Source: Candidatus Moraniibacteriota bacterium (GTDB lineage Bacteria > Patescibacteriota > Minisyncoccia > Moranbacterales > UBA1568). From it: a DNA stretch of 33,797 nucleotides. Under the pieces are notes generated by a model. It saw only the letters and a list, made by a program, of their open reading frames with translations. It was not told the DNA's origin and did not search any database. Shown here in pieces: positions 1 through 8,017 of this stretch; position 1 is the stretch's first letter; each line of letters opens with the position of its first letter. The stretch is from assembly GCA_018062205.1 (NCBI GenBank), contig JAGOSP010000012.1, positions 1 to 33,797 of the forward strand, written 5' to 3'. The translations under genes and the position numbers were made by a program.

Positions 1-120
1 CCATCTCACAGGCTCTGGCTCGAAGCCTGGGAAGATTGGGATTTATTGTGTAGGCCATAGGTGGAAATGCCTGATTAAAGCTAACGGATTAGTGTAGCAG
101 GTGTTTCCAAGCTATTGAAC
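1..120 (+). rRNA. 3' end of 23S rRNA (partial)
   Basis: No credible reading frame covers this stretch. It follows the usual 3' end of bacterial 23S rRNA: a GGCTCGAAG-like block near 18-26, GGGAAGATTGGG near 29-40, TAGGCCATAGGTGGAAA near 51-67 and AGCTAACGGATTAGT near 80-94. These match by memory the conserved TAGGCCGGAGGTGGAAG and AGCTGACCGGTACTAAT of helices 100-101 and the 3' strand. The exact 3' end is uncertain (about 113-120). The gene continues off the left edge. No 5S rRNA is recognisable between here and the next gene, whose promoter starts at 134. The call rests on pattern memory, not an alignment. Confidence 0.65.
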
Positions 121-133
121 CATAACGAGTTCC

Positions 134-162
134 TTGACTATTTTCAAAAAAAACAGTACAAT
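134..162 (+). promoter_or_regulatory. Promoter TTGACT-17-TACAAT of the 239-883 gene
   Basis: The -35 box TTGACT is at 134-139 and the -10 box TACAAT at 157-162, with exactly 17 bp between. The predicted start of transcription is near 169, giving a leader of about 70 nt. The box shows that the in-frame TTG at 134 is promoter, not a start codon. Confidence 0.7.
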
Positions 163-238
163 TTTTGTTTATGTGCTCTTGCGCATATTTCTCGGCACTT
201 TTACAACGGCAATTATATTCTCGAAAGGAGAAAAACCC

Positions 239-883
239 ATGCAAGCAACATCACTCCGAGTCACCAATAATCATCGACAGCAGCATCGGGCATTTCAAGT
301 CCGGACCGAACACCGCCTCCCCCTTCCGCATCAGAGTATTAATCCTCGGCAGTATTGGAAAGCACTTGCTTGGAAATTGAAAACAATGCTTCCGTCGGAC
401 AATGGAGGAGAACAAGCGTGGAATAAGTGGGTCGCTGAAAATGCGCATCATACGGATCTTAATCGCTTACTCATCGCCGAACATTCAGAAGAGAGCACTG
501 AATTCCGGCTGCGGGCAGCAGTGATTCTTCTTGTCCCTGCTGTGTCAGACTTTCATCTCTTTGCACGCCCTGCTTGCCAGGAATATCGGAATCTCCTGCA
601 CATCGCACGCCTCTGGTTTGCGTACGCCAAGCACCTCCCTGACAAGGAACAGGTGTTTGTCTGCAAGCTCATCCTCCTGAGTGCTCACACGACGCTCGCC
701 AAAGGAAAAGACTTACTCACGTACGCCTGGTGTGCCGCCGAGGCTATTTCCTGGCAGCTACCAATTGTTGTTAAGCGGAAATTGGTCGAGTTTCTCGAAA
801 GCATGCTCCCTCTAGCCGAAGATGCTGACAGCCATCTCTTCGATCGGCTCAAAACTGCCATCCTCAAAGCAAAAGCGCAATAA
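239..883 (+). CDS. Hypothetical protein, 214 aa
   Basis: I do not recognise this family. The ATG at 239 is chosen because AAAGGAG lies at 224-230, eight bases upstream, and because the longer frame back to 134 would start inside the -35 box. The protein is soluble-looking and probably mostly helical, with many Leu, Ala, His, Arg and Trp residues; it has no signal peptide and no clear membrane segment. The N-terminal 35 residues are polar and rich in His, Gln and Arg. A central stretch (about residues 85-180) has alternating hydrophobic helices resembling a helical-repeat or four-helix fold. It stands alone, between the rRNA end and a shared terminator at 915-939, so context gives no function. 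That it is a real gene rests on the matched promoter, SD and terminator. Confidence 0.6.
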   Translation: MQATSLRVTNNHRQQHRAFQVRTEHRLPLPHQSINPRQYWKALAWKLKTMLPSDNGGEQAWNKWVAENAHHTDLNRLLIAEHSEESTEFRLRAAVILLVPAVSDFHLFARPACQEYRNLLHIARLWFAYAKHLPDKEQVFVCKLILLSAHTTLAKGKDLLTYAWCAAEAISWQLPIVVKRKLVEFLESMLPLAEDADSHLFDRLKTAILKAKAQ

Positions 884-914
884 ATCAACAGGAACACAAT
901 GTGTCTCTGCTGAT

Positions 915-939
915 AAAAACCCCGGAAACCGGGGTTTTT
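915..939. terminator. Bidirectional intrinsic terminator
   Basis: AAAAACCCCGG (915-925), loop AAA, CCGGGGTTTTT (929-939) form a perfect 11-bp stem. The A/T ends supply a U-tract in both directions, extended on the plus strand by TCTTTTCTT-like sequence. It sits between convergent genes ending at 883 (+) and 946 (-), so it can serve both. Confidence 0.85.
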
Positions 940-945
940 CTTTTC

Positions 946-2652
946 TTAAAATTTCTTCTCAATACGCTCATCCAGACGTTTAAGATTCCGGAGAATATTC
1001 GGCATCAGTCGTTCACGATACGCCTCGAGATTCACAAGCGGTTCAATACTGCCCGCTTCAAGAAGAAAGAGGACGTCCAAGCGCATATGCTCAATAAACC
1101 GCCGATCATGCGTCACCAAGACAATGGTCCCCGAAAAATCTTCCAACGCTTCTTCCATAGCTTCAATCGTCTCAAGGTCAAGATGATTTGTCGGCTCATC
1201 AAAGAAAAGTGTGTTGGCTCCAGATGCAACAAGGAGTGCCAATGCTACACGTACCCGTTCCCCCGGACTCAAATATTTCACACGTGTCTCCGCCAAATCA
1301 ATTGAGAAACGAAATTGTCGCAAAAGAATACGCAATTTTGCTTCTGCTTCCTCACCAAAACGACGCTCAAAAATCTGTGCCGGTGTCTTAGCGCGATTAA
1401 TATCCTCATGCTCTTGCATAAGATTTCCAATGACAATATCTTCACTTCGATCCACTGATCCAGAAAGTGGTGCCAATTCGCCAGATAAAGTACGAAGCAG
1501 GGTTGATTTACCAGCACCATTCAAACCAAAAAAGCCAACTCTCTGACCAGCAGAAAGAGAAAATGTTACTGGATCAGATTGAAAGCCTACTGGATATCCA
1601 AAGACAACATCTGTGGCTGAGAGCACTGGTGCTGGCGCTTCTGTCTCTGGAAAAGAAAAGAGAATTGGATCGTGTACTGCTGGTCGGTCAAGCTTGTTCA
1701 GGCGTTTTGCTCGACTGGTCAGTGTCTTCGCTTGTGTCCCAAGCTTCCGTTCTGAACGATCACGATGATACCCCTGCGACATATGATCATTGTCCGGCAT
1801 CACCTGTTTCGATCCAATGTCCGCCCATTCGCGCTTCTCTTCAGAAGATGCAAGAACACGAGCCTTTTCTGTTTCTTGAGCTCGATATGCTTCAAGATAC
1901 GTTCGCACCTGATGCGCTTTCATAGCTGCATACTCTGTCCAGCCTCCTGCATAGAGAGTCGCCTTCTTCGTCAGTGAATCAAGCTCAATCACGCGACTCA
2001 CCACCGTATCAAGAAACTGCCGATCATGTGAAGCAACCAAGCACGCAGCCTTTGTTTTCGTTACATACCGCTCCAACCACAAAAGAGCCGGCAAATCTAA
2101 ATTATTAGTTGGCTCATCAAGTAGCAAAAGATCAACGCCTCGCAAGAGCACCCCGGCTAAGGCTGTTTTACGCCGTTCCCCACCAGAAAGCTGATCCAAC
2201 GGACAATCTTCAGAGATATGAGACAGGGCCAATCCTTCAAGGATACCCCGAGCGCGCTGTCGAAATTGATACCCTCCCAAACGCTCAAAAGTTTTTTGCC
2301 ACTCTTCATACTCTGCTAATTTTTCTGGCTGTTCAAGTGAATGTTCAAGTCTTGCCATATGTCGTCCCGCTTCACCAACACCAGACATGCGCTCGAGATA
2401 AGTGATGAAGGTTTCTTCACTCGACTCTGACAGGGCTTCTTGTGGAAGATACCCAACCAAAATACGATTCACCTTCACCATCTCGCCTCGGTCATAACTT
2501 TCTTCACCAGCAATAATTTTCAGAAGCGTTGACTTTCCGACACCATTCTCTCCCACAAGTGCCATCTTCTGACCTTCACCCATACTGAAAGACACCCCCT
2601 CAAGAATACGGCGTGTTTCATATCGTTTACGAATGTCTCGGAGTGTTAACAT
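946..2652 (-). CDS. ABC-F family ATPase (ribosome-associated)
   Basis: A 568-aa protein with two ABC ATPase domains and no membrane segments, the ABC-F layout. Domain 1 has Walker A GENGVGKST (residues 34-42), signature LSGGERRK and Walker B LLLLDEPTNNLD. Domain 2 has GLNGAGKST, signature LSPGERVR and FFDEPTNHLD. Between them is a charged linker of about 80 residues, corresponding to the P-site tRNA interaction segment. Family members bind the ribosomal E site and relieve stalled or antibiotic-blocked ribosomes; whether this one is an EttA/Uup-like factor or a resistance protein cannot be told from sequence alone. The ATG at 2652 has no SD just upstream; the nearest (AAGGAG) is about 40 nt away. 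The gene has its own promoter and a terminator hairpin in its leader, which suggests conditional expression. Confidence 0.9.
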   Translation of the reverse strand: MLTLRDIRKRYETRRILEGVSFSMGEGQKMALVGENGVGKSTLLKIIAGEESYDRGEMVKVNRILVGYLPQEALSESSEETFITYLERMSGVGEAGRHMARLEHSLEQPEKLAEYEEWQKTFERLGGYQFRQRARGILEGLALSHISEDCPLDQLSGGERRKTALAGVLLRGVDLLLLDEPTNNLDLPALLWLERYVTKTKAACLVASHDRQFLDTVVSRVIELDSLTKKATLYAGGWTEYAAMKAHQVRTYLEAYRAQETEKARVLASSEEKREWADIGSKQVMPDNDHMSQGYHRDRSERKLGTQAKTLTSRAKRLNKLDRPAVHDPILFSFPETEAPAPVLSATDVVFGYPVGFQSDPVTFSLSAGQRVGFFGLNGAGKSTLLRTLSGELAPLSGSVDRSEDIVIGNLMQEHEDINRAKTPAQIFERRFGEEAEAKLRILLRQFRFSIDLAETRVKYLSPGERVRVALALLVASGANTLFFDEPTNHLDLETIEAMEEALEDFSGTIVLVTHDRRFIEHMRLDVLFLLEAGSIEPLVNLEAYRERLMPNILRNLKRLDERIEKKF

Positions 2653-2708
2653 AGAGGAAAAATCTCTGATTCTTAGTTTATTATGTGTTCTCCTTCTTTT
2701 GCTATCAA

Positions 2709-2733
2709 AAAAGACCGATACCTTCGGCCTTTT
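2709..2733 (-). terminator. Candidate attenuator/terminator in the abcF leader
   Basis: On the minus strand AAAAGGCCGA (2733-2724), loop AGGTA, TCGGTCTTTT (2718-2709) makes a 10-bp stem with one G-U pair, followed by more T (to 2707). It lies between the abcF promoter and the abcF start. It could instead end the transcript of the upstream 78-aa gene, but it would then also stop abcF transcription starting near 2740. Confidence 0.6.
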
Positions 2734-2746
2734 CTCTTACTTCTCT

Positions 2747-2775
2747 ATTATAATACAAATCCTGAAAAGAATCAA
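2747..2775 (-). promoter_or_regulatory. Promoter TTGATT-17-TATAAT of abcF
   Basis: The minus-strand -35 TTGATT (2775-2770) overlaps the stop codon of the upstream 78-aa gene, and the -10 TATAAT is at 2752-2747 with 17 bp between. Transcription should start near 2740, leaving a leader of about 88 nt that holds the hairpin at 2709-2733. Confidence 0.7.
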
Positions 2776-3008
2776 TACTCCTCAGGGTCGTTTCCAATTT
2801 CCCCAAAACGATGCTTCAGATCAGCACGCAACTGGGCCAAATCATCATGCTTAGTCAAAACACCATCATCCAACTTCTCAGCAATGACCTCTGTCACCAG
2901 ATCAAGATACTCATTCAAATCAGTGACGCTCTGTTCATTCGCACGCCGTTTCACTTCGAAAAAAATATTCTGTTCAAATGAACGATTTGGATCAATATCA
3001 TATGACAT
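2772..3008 (-). CDS. Conserved-looking small protein, 78 aa, unknown function
   Basis: A small acidic soluble protein with no signal peptide or membrane segment. I do not recognise a named family. It begins MSYDIDPNRSFEQ and is predicted helical, with charged repeats of hydrophobic residues in the middle (VTDLNEYLDLVTEVIAEKLD). The ATG at 3008 is preferred over the in-frame TTG at 3014 because the SD AAGGA is ten bases from the ATG and only four from the TTG. The gene lies 48 bp after the Nudix gene on the same strand and may share its transcript. Its SD sits inside a small palindrome described separately. Confidence 0.6.
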   Translation of the reverse strand: MSYDIDPNRSFEQNIFFEVKRRANEQSVTDLNEYLDLVTEVIAEKLDDGVLTKHDDLAQLRADLKHRFGEIGNDPEEY

Positions 3009-3017
3009 ACACAATAT

Positions 3018-3029
3018 ATCCTTATGGAT
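3018..3029 (-). promoter_or_regulatory. SD-containing mini-hairpin upstream of the 78-aa gene
   Basis: The 12-bp palindrome ATCCATAAGGAT (minus strand) can fold as ATCC-AUAA-GGAU. The 3' arm is the core of the SD for the start at 3008. The identical 12-mer occurs before rplL at 14751-14762. Confidence 0.45.
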
Positions 3030-3056
3030 TATGAGTTATAAATATAATACCGTTCT

Positions 3057-3593
3057 TTACCTCTCTTCTGCTTTCCTCTTTTTTTGCAGATAATCTTCAC
3101 TTCTTTCTAGCACTTTTCGAGCATTTGTAAAAGTCACTTTCTCCAAGGCCTCTGCAAACGGAAGCCAAAGCCATTCTCGATGTTCATGAGAAAGTTGAAT
3201 TTCTTCTTCGGTGGTTTGTGCTGGATAAAAAAAGGCTCGTTTAAAAATCCATATCCCTCGTTTTTCTCGCTCTCGTCGAGCTTTTTCACTTCCATGTGCC
3301 ACATAGAAAAAACGATTCTCTGTTCGGAAAGGATAGATTTCCATTTCCTTCACCCCTGTTTCTTCCTCCACCTCTCGCCGCAAAGTCTCTTCTTCTGTCT
3401 CGCCTTCTTCCGCATGCCCACGAGGAAACTCATAATGCCCGCTCGGATATCGAAGTAACAAATATTCTCTCTTTATCCCTGTTTCCCGAAAAAGCACTGC
3501 TCCAACTGACTTTTCCCAAATCACGGGCGCGCCAAGCCAACGAAGAAGCATATAAAGTGGTTTGATAACTGGAAGTTTCATAAATACAAACAT
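3057..3593 (-). CDS. Nudix hydrolase
   Basis: A 178-aa protein with a complete Nudix box at residues 59-80: G-x5-E-x7-REVEEETG, fitting the consensus with the metal-binding REVxEE glutamates. Nudix enzymes hydrolyse nucleoside diphosphates linked to another moiety, for example Ap4A, oxidised dNTPs or RNA 5' caps. The YPSGHYEFPRGH run just before the box resembles bis(5'-nucleosyl)-tetraphosphatases, so an Ap4A-type substrate is the best guess but unproven. The N-terminal 28 residues are hydrophobic with basic residues and may be an extra helix; a start at residue 5 is equally possible since neither ATG has a clear SD. It is transcribed divergently from the PBP gene. Confidence 0.85.
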   Translation of the reverse strand: MFVFMKLPVIKPLYMLLRWLGAPVIWEKSVGAVLFRETGIKREYLLLRYPSGHYEFPRGHAEEGETEEETLRREVEEETGVKEMEIYPFRTENRFFYVAHGSEKARREREKRGIWIFKRAFFYPAQTTEEEIQLSHEHREWLWLPFAEALEKVTFTNARKVLERSEDYLQKKRKAEER

Positions 3594-3676
3594 TTCTTAA
3601 AATAAATACCCTTGCCTCAGAAAAGCAGCTCATTAGTTACCAAAAAAAACCGAGGACTTCACGTCTGCCCTCTCTT

Positions 3677-3726
3677 AGGGTACACTGAAAAACCGCGCTT
3701 GACAAAGTTTATTCTCTGATTATTCT
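3677..3726. promoter_or_regulatory. Overlapping divergent promoters (Nudix gene / PBP gene)
   Basis: Plus strand: TTGACA (3699-3704), 16 bp, TATTCT (3721-3726), driving the PBP gene. Minus strand: TTGTCA (3705-3700), 17 bp, TACCCT (3682-3677), driving the Nudix gene; its -10 is weaker. The two -35 boxes overlap because TTGACAA is nearly self-complementary, so the promoters should compete for polymerase. A weak hairpin (3652-3672) followed by eight T lies just inside the minus transcript. Confidence 0.55.
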
Positions 3727-3732
3727 CTCTGT

Positions 3733-5802
3733 ATGTCCGTCCGACTTCCTTCGTTTTCTGCAATTTTTCTTCGAGTTATCAAAGAATCCAGCTGGCTGGC
3801 CTCCCTTTTAATTTTGGGGATTCTCCTCGGAGGAAGTGCTATTTTCTGGATAGGACTGCCTTCTTTGGAGCACATTCGCGATCTCCCTCGTGACCGCACA
3901 TCAATTCTTTTTGATCGAACTGGTACACAAGAGCTCTATCGCCTCTACGGTGAAGAAAACCGTATCGTTCTCACGCACGAGGAAATACCCGACATTGTCC
4001 GACAAGCAACTCTCGCTGCCGAAGACCGTGGATTTTTTAATCATCCAGGAGTTGATATTTCTTCTCTGTTTCGTGCTCTGATGAAAAATCTCCAATCCGG
4101 AAGTATCCGCCAAGGAGGGTCTACTGTTACTCAGCAGGTCGCCCGAACTCTTTATCTAACACGCGAAAAAACTTTCTCCCGAAAACTCAAGGAGGTTATC
4201 CTTGCGCTGAAAATTGAACGTACGCTCAGCAAAGATGAAATTCTTGATCTCTACCTCAATACAGTCCCCTACGGCGCCAATACCTACGGTATTGAAACTG
4301 CTGCCAATACATACTTCAGCAAATCAGCAATCAATCTTACCCTCGAGGAAGCGGCGCTCCTTGCTGTTCTCCCCTCTGCTCCTTCGGCACTTTCTCCTTA
4401 TGGTGATAGAAAAAATGAACTCACACAAAAAAAACGACATATTCTTATTACCCTACACGAACTTGGATTCATCACAACCGAAGATTTTAAGAAAGCCGAT
4501 GCCGTTGATCTCCTTGCGCGCATTCAACCAAGACAAGAATCCATACGGGCACCTCATTTTGTTTTCTTTATTCTTGATGAACTCAAGAAAACCTTTGATG
4601 AAAATACCCTCCGCACTGCTGGCTTACGCATAACTACTTCCGTCGACCTTCGACTTCAGACTACTGCAGAGCAAACAGTTGTCGATGGTGCTAAAAGTAA
4701 TGCCTCCCGAAAAGCAAGCAATGCTTCTCTTGTTGCTACCGATCCTCGTACTGGAGAAATTCTGGCCATGGTCGGATCAAAAAACTATTTTGATACAACC
4801 ATTGACGGCAATGTCAATACAACTCTCCGTGAACGACAGCCGGGATCAACATTCAAACCATTCACTTACGCAACTGCTTTCAGTAAGGGCTATGAACCAG
4901 AAACAAAAATTTACGATGTCCCTATTAATTTTGGACCCGACGGTTCAGGAGCAAGTTATATCCCCCGTAATTATGATGGAAAATTTCACGGACTCCTCAC
5001 TATGCGTCAGGCTCTCGCTATGTCACTCAATGTCCCGGCAGTCGAAACTCTCGTTCTTGCTGGCATAGATGACACCATTAACACCGCTACCCGCCTCGGC
5101 ATAACCACTCTGACAGAACCAAGACGTTATGGGCTTTCCTTAACGCTTGGAGGCGCTGAAGTCCGACCGCTTGATATGGCGCGAGCATTTGGAGTATTTG
5201 GACAAGAAGGTATTGCTCACGAAATACTCCCCATTCTATCTATCACAAACACTCAAGGTCAAACTATTTTTGAGGCTGTCCCATCAGAAGGAGAACGCGT
5301 TCTTGATAGAGAAGTCGCTCGAAAAATCAATTCTATACTTTCAGACAACGCCGCCCGTACCCCTATTTTTGGCCCAAAAAGCCCCCTCGCATTTCCACCA
5401 GGAGTTGCGGTTGCGGCTAAAACAGGAACTTCACAAAACTTTAATGATGCCTGGACCGTTGGATATACACCATTTATTGCTGCGGCTGTCTGGGTTGGAA
5501 ATAATAATCACACTCCAATGACCGTTGGTTCAGATGGCATTTTCGTTGCCGCTCCTATTTGGCGATCATTTATCAATGCCGCTGGCTTTGATGCTCCTGA
5601 GACTCCTTTTACTACTTATACACCATCACAAACCCTTAATCAGATTCCCGTTCGCCCCCCGGGTCTTCAACTAACTCCAATTGAGAAAAAAATCCTCTAC
5701 ATCGATAAAAAAACAGGCCGAGAGATTTCCTTGCAACAAGCACAAAAAATGAAAAAGAATCGTTACCAGAAAATTGAATCTGATCCGTTTGTTGTTGAAT
5801 AG
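3733..5802 (+). CDS. Class A penicillin-binding protein (PBP1A-type transglycosylase/transpeptidase)
   Basis: A 689-aa bifunctional peptidoglycan synthase anchored by one N-terminal membrane helix (about 20-43). The GT51 glycosyltransferase domain (about 65-235) has the catalytic EDRGFFNHPG motif (E97) and RQGGSTVTQQ. The penicillin-binding transpeptidase domain has the nucleophile motif STFK (S372), SLN (431-433) and KTGTS (K563), all intact. It polymerises and cross-links glycan strands outside the cytoplasmic membrane. The C-terminus (about 635-689) is basic with a Pro-rich linker. There is no SD: the ATG is only six bases after the -10 box TATTCT, so the mRNA is probably leaderless. It is monocistronic, with a convergent neighbour ending at 5837. 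Confidence 0.95.
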   Translation: MSVRLPSFSAIFLRVIKESSWLASLLILGILLGGSAIFWIGLPSLEHIRDLPRDRTSILFDRTGTQELYRLYGEENRIVLTHEEIPDIVRQATLAAEDRGFFNHPGVDISSLFRALMKNLQSGSIRQGGSTVTQQVARTLYLTREKTFSRKLKEVILALKIERTLSKDEILDLYLNTVPYGANTYGIETAANTYFSKSAINLTLEEAALLAVLPSAPSALSPYGDRKNELTQKKRHILITLHELGFITTEDFKKADAVDLLARIQPRQESIRAPHFVFFILDELKKTFDENTLRTAGLRITTSVDLRLQTTAEQTVVDGAKSNASRKASNASLVATDPRTGEILAMVGSKNYFDTTIDGNVNTTLRERQPGSTFKPFTYATAFSKGYEPETKIYDVPINFGPDGSGASYIPRNYDGKFHGLLTMRQALAMSLNVPAVETLVLAGIDDTINTATRLGITTLTEPRRYGLSLTLGGAEVRPLDMARAFGVFGQEGIAHEILPILSITNTQGQTIFEAVPSEGERVLDREVARKINSILSDNAARTPIFGPKSPLAFPPGVAVAAKTGTSQNFNDAWTVGYTPFIAAAVWVGNNNHTPMTVGSDGIFVAAPIWRSFINAAGFDAPETPFTTYTPSQTLNQIPVRPPGLQLTPIEKKILYIDKKTGREISLQQAQKMKKNRYQKIESDPFVVE

Positions 5803-5836
5803 ACTATTTCAAATTTAATTCCTTTCTTTGAATTCT

Positions 5837-7099
5837 TTATTCCTTTCGAAGAGCTTCCATTGGCGAAAGACGAGAAGCTCGGTATGCGGGCGCTAAACCA
5901 AAAACAATACCAACTAAACCAGCAAATCCAACCCCCAAAAGAAAGGATCGGAGAGTAAAAGTGAGTTCTAGGCCGTACCCAAGCTGTCCAGAGAGGAATG
6001 TGAGTCCCCAAGTGATAATCACACCAAGAAGAACTCCAATAAGGCCACCAAGGATAGTGATAATGAGCGCCTCAAAAAGAAATTGCCACAAGACACTCTT
6101 TGATGATGCTCCCACTGCCTTGCGTAGTCCGATTTCACTTGTCCTTTCGGCAACCGATACATACATCACGTTCATAATACCCACTCCGCCAACTACCAAC
6201 GAAATTGAAGTCAAAAACATGAGGAGAAGACTCATTGCACCAAGAATAGAAGAAACGGTCTCCTGTGCTTCACGAGCAGAAGTCACAACAAAATCATCCC
6301 GATCTGGATTTGTGATATCATGTCGTCTCCGCAACGTCTCACGGATCAAGGCCACTGTTTCAGCCTCGCGTGAAACATCGCTCATTTTCGAAGTAAAAAA
6401 AGCGATATGATTCACCCCAAGAATCTTTTTTTGAAGAGTCTGCACTGGCACATAGGTCATTTCATCAAAATTCAAAAAAACCACGGACCCGCGTCGAGCC
6501 AAGACACCAATAACTTTATACCCTTGACCTTTGATGCGAATAGTTTCTCCAATCACGTCACTCTTTTTCCCAAACAGGGCATCTTTAATATCAGCTCCCA
6601 ACACGACCACTTGCGCCAACCCATCATCTTCATCTCCTGAATAGAAACGTCCTGATTCTAGTTTTAGATTTGGATCCACGATTGGCGCTGTCGCAGAAGC
6701 CCCAAAAAGAAGAATGCGCTTATGTGTCCCTCGATAACTTGCGCGTTCCTGACCAATGCTTCCAGCGTATACTTCGGAAACATTTGGCAAACGCCGTATC
6801 GCTTCGGCATCATTAATTTTTAATGTTGTAATAGTCAGCCGTCCCAAAGCTTGTCCCGAAGGAGAGTTTCCGGCACCAGGCATCTGTGTTTCGACTTGAA
6901 TGAAATCAGAACCAAAACTCGCTACCTGACCCAAAACGAACCCTTTTACCCCATCACCAAAGGATGTGATGACGATAATCGAGAGAACACCAATAACGAC
7001 ACCTAGTAAAGCCAAAAATGTTCGCGCTTTGTGAGAAAGAATCGTCCGAAGTGCAAACAAAAATGATTGGGCATGATGAGAAAGGAATTGAAATAGCAT
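5837..7099 (-). CDS. MacB/FtsX-type ABC transporter permease (no ATPase in its operon)
   Basis: A 420-aa permease with the MacB architecture. One membrane helix (about 22-46, containing LALLGVVIGVLSIIVI) is followed by a large extracytoplasmic MacB-type domain (about 50-285), then three C-terminal helices including the conserved SEIGLRKAVGAS and LGGLIGVLLG stretches. Such permeases pair with a LolD/MacB-like ATPase for lipoprotein handling, peptide or drug export, or envelope signalling. It is the last gene of the ApbE/ferric-reductase operon, nine bases after the cytochrome gene, and that operon has no ATPase. A paralogous permease with its ATPase lies at 10003-11960 and could supply one. 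No SD is visible before the ATG. Confidence 0.85.
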   Translation of the reverse strand: MLFQFLSHHAQSFLFALRTILSHKARTFLALLGVVIGVLSIIVITSFGDGVKGFVLGQVASFGSDFIQVETQMPGAGNSPSGQALGRLTITTLKINDAEAIRRLPNVSEVYAGSIGQERASYRGTHKRILLFGASATAPIVDPNLKLESGRFYSGDEDDGLAQVVVLGADIKDALFGKKSDVIGETIRIKGQGYKVIGVLARRGSVVFLNFDEMTYVPVQTLQKKILGVNHIAFFTSKMSDVSREAETVALIRETLRRRHDITNPDRDDFVVTSAREAQETVSSILGAMSLLLMFLTSISLVVGGVGIMNVMYVSVAERTSEIGLRKAVGASSKSVLWQFLFEALIITILGGLIGVLLGVIITWGLTFLSGQLGYGLELTFTLRSFLLGVGFAGLVGIVFGLAPAYRASRLSPMEALRKE

Positions 7100-7108
7100 A
7101 CAAAAAAG

Positions 7109-8017
7109 TCAAGAATTGGAAATAGAACTCTCTGTCGATGACTGGCTATTCGATACCGTCTTCATTGTTCGCCACTTCGGCACAATCATCCGAGAAAAAA
7201 TACGGATAACAATCAAAAGAGAGACCAGCGTCAAAGACACGATATACAAAACTCGCACCCAGGTTTCTCCGGAATCAGAACCAGCCATAAAGCCATGCAA
7301 TACAAAAGTAATATAAGCAAAGAAACTCACATAATGAGTTCTTCTCCAAACTCGTTGTGAAATCCGAGCACGAAATTCAGATGTCAAAAGGAGAATCAGC
7401 ATGAAATACAGTCCAGCTATGCCAAAAGCAACCGCTAATCCCATATCATACCCAAGCGCTGACGTAAAACTTCGCTTCAGAACTCCGGGTATTACCGCTT
7501 CAACCAAACGAATACGCAAAAAATCATCAAAGAAAAAGCTCCCAACATGAAGAAAAACCGCTCCTAAAGCCACCCAAGAGAGCGTACGATGTAATTCATA
7601 AGCCACTGCTCCAGAAATCATTTTCTGAAATATACGAGAACTCATCACTAGTCCATACACAGCACCAAATGTCAATAAAATAAAGGCAAGCAGCCCTGTT
7701 GAGCGACCAACATACCAGGCCCATTGTGCTTTATTTCCAAAAATACCGACATCCGTACGAGATAAATCAAGCAATCGAGAGCTTTCTGGATTAAGCGGGT
7801 TTGTTCCGCTGACCACTTCTTCACCATCTCCTGCACCATCGCCATCCGTATCAAAAAGAGCTGGATCGGTTTGATAGACTGTTATTTCGCTTTCATCAGT
7901 CAAGTTATCAAGGTCTGCATCTTTAATAGCCGCCATGACTGACTGAGACCACATAAATATACTCCCACCGGTCAATAGGCCTATCAGTATTATAATTCTT
8001 ATGTGTGATTTTCCCAT
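7109..8017 (-). CDS. Calcium-repeat / ferric-reductase-like membrane cytochrome b
   Basis: A 302-aa protein. The N-terminal signal sequence (about 7-30, ending VMAA) leads into two DxDxD-type thrombospondin-3-like calcium repeats (about 33-44 and 55-70), then about five to six membrane helices of the ferric-reductase/YedZ type (about 100-275). Four histidines, H143/H157 and H228/H241, are spaced 14 and 13 residues apart in two helices, as needed for two stacked b hemes. It probably carries electrons across the membrane; the Ca-binding head would face outside. The ATG at 8017 is chosen because the signal peptide then starts the protein and the overlap with apbE is only 19 bp; a longer frame to 8107 adds no domain. 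No cytosolic FAD/NAD domain is fused, so the electron donor is unknown. Confidence 0.75.
   Translation of the reverse strand: MGKSHIRIIILIGLLTGGSIFMWSQSVMAAIKDADLDNLTDESEITVYQTDPALFDTDGDGAGDGEEVVSGTNPLNPESSRLLDLSRTDVGIFGNKAQWAWYVGRSTGLLAFILLTFGAVYGLVMSSRIFQKMISGAVAYELHRTLSWVALGAVFLHVGSFFFDDFLRIRLVEAVIPGVLKRSFTSALGYDMGLAVAFGIAGLYFMLILLLTSEFRARISQRVWRRTHYVSFFAYITFVLHGFMAGSDSGETWVRVLYIVSLTLVSLLIVIRIFSRMIVPKWRTMKTVSNSQSSTESSISNS

Noticed and set aside
134-238. N-terminal extension of the first gene with a signal-peptide-like hydrophobic stretch
   Set aside because: The TTG start lies inside the -35 box and the predicted transcript begins near 169; a strong SD supports the ATG at 239.
3652-3672. 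Attenuator before the Nudix gene similar to that of abcF
   Set aside because: The stem has only 4-5 solid pairs; the following T8 is suggestive but not enough to claim a terminator.
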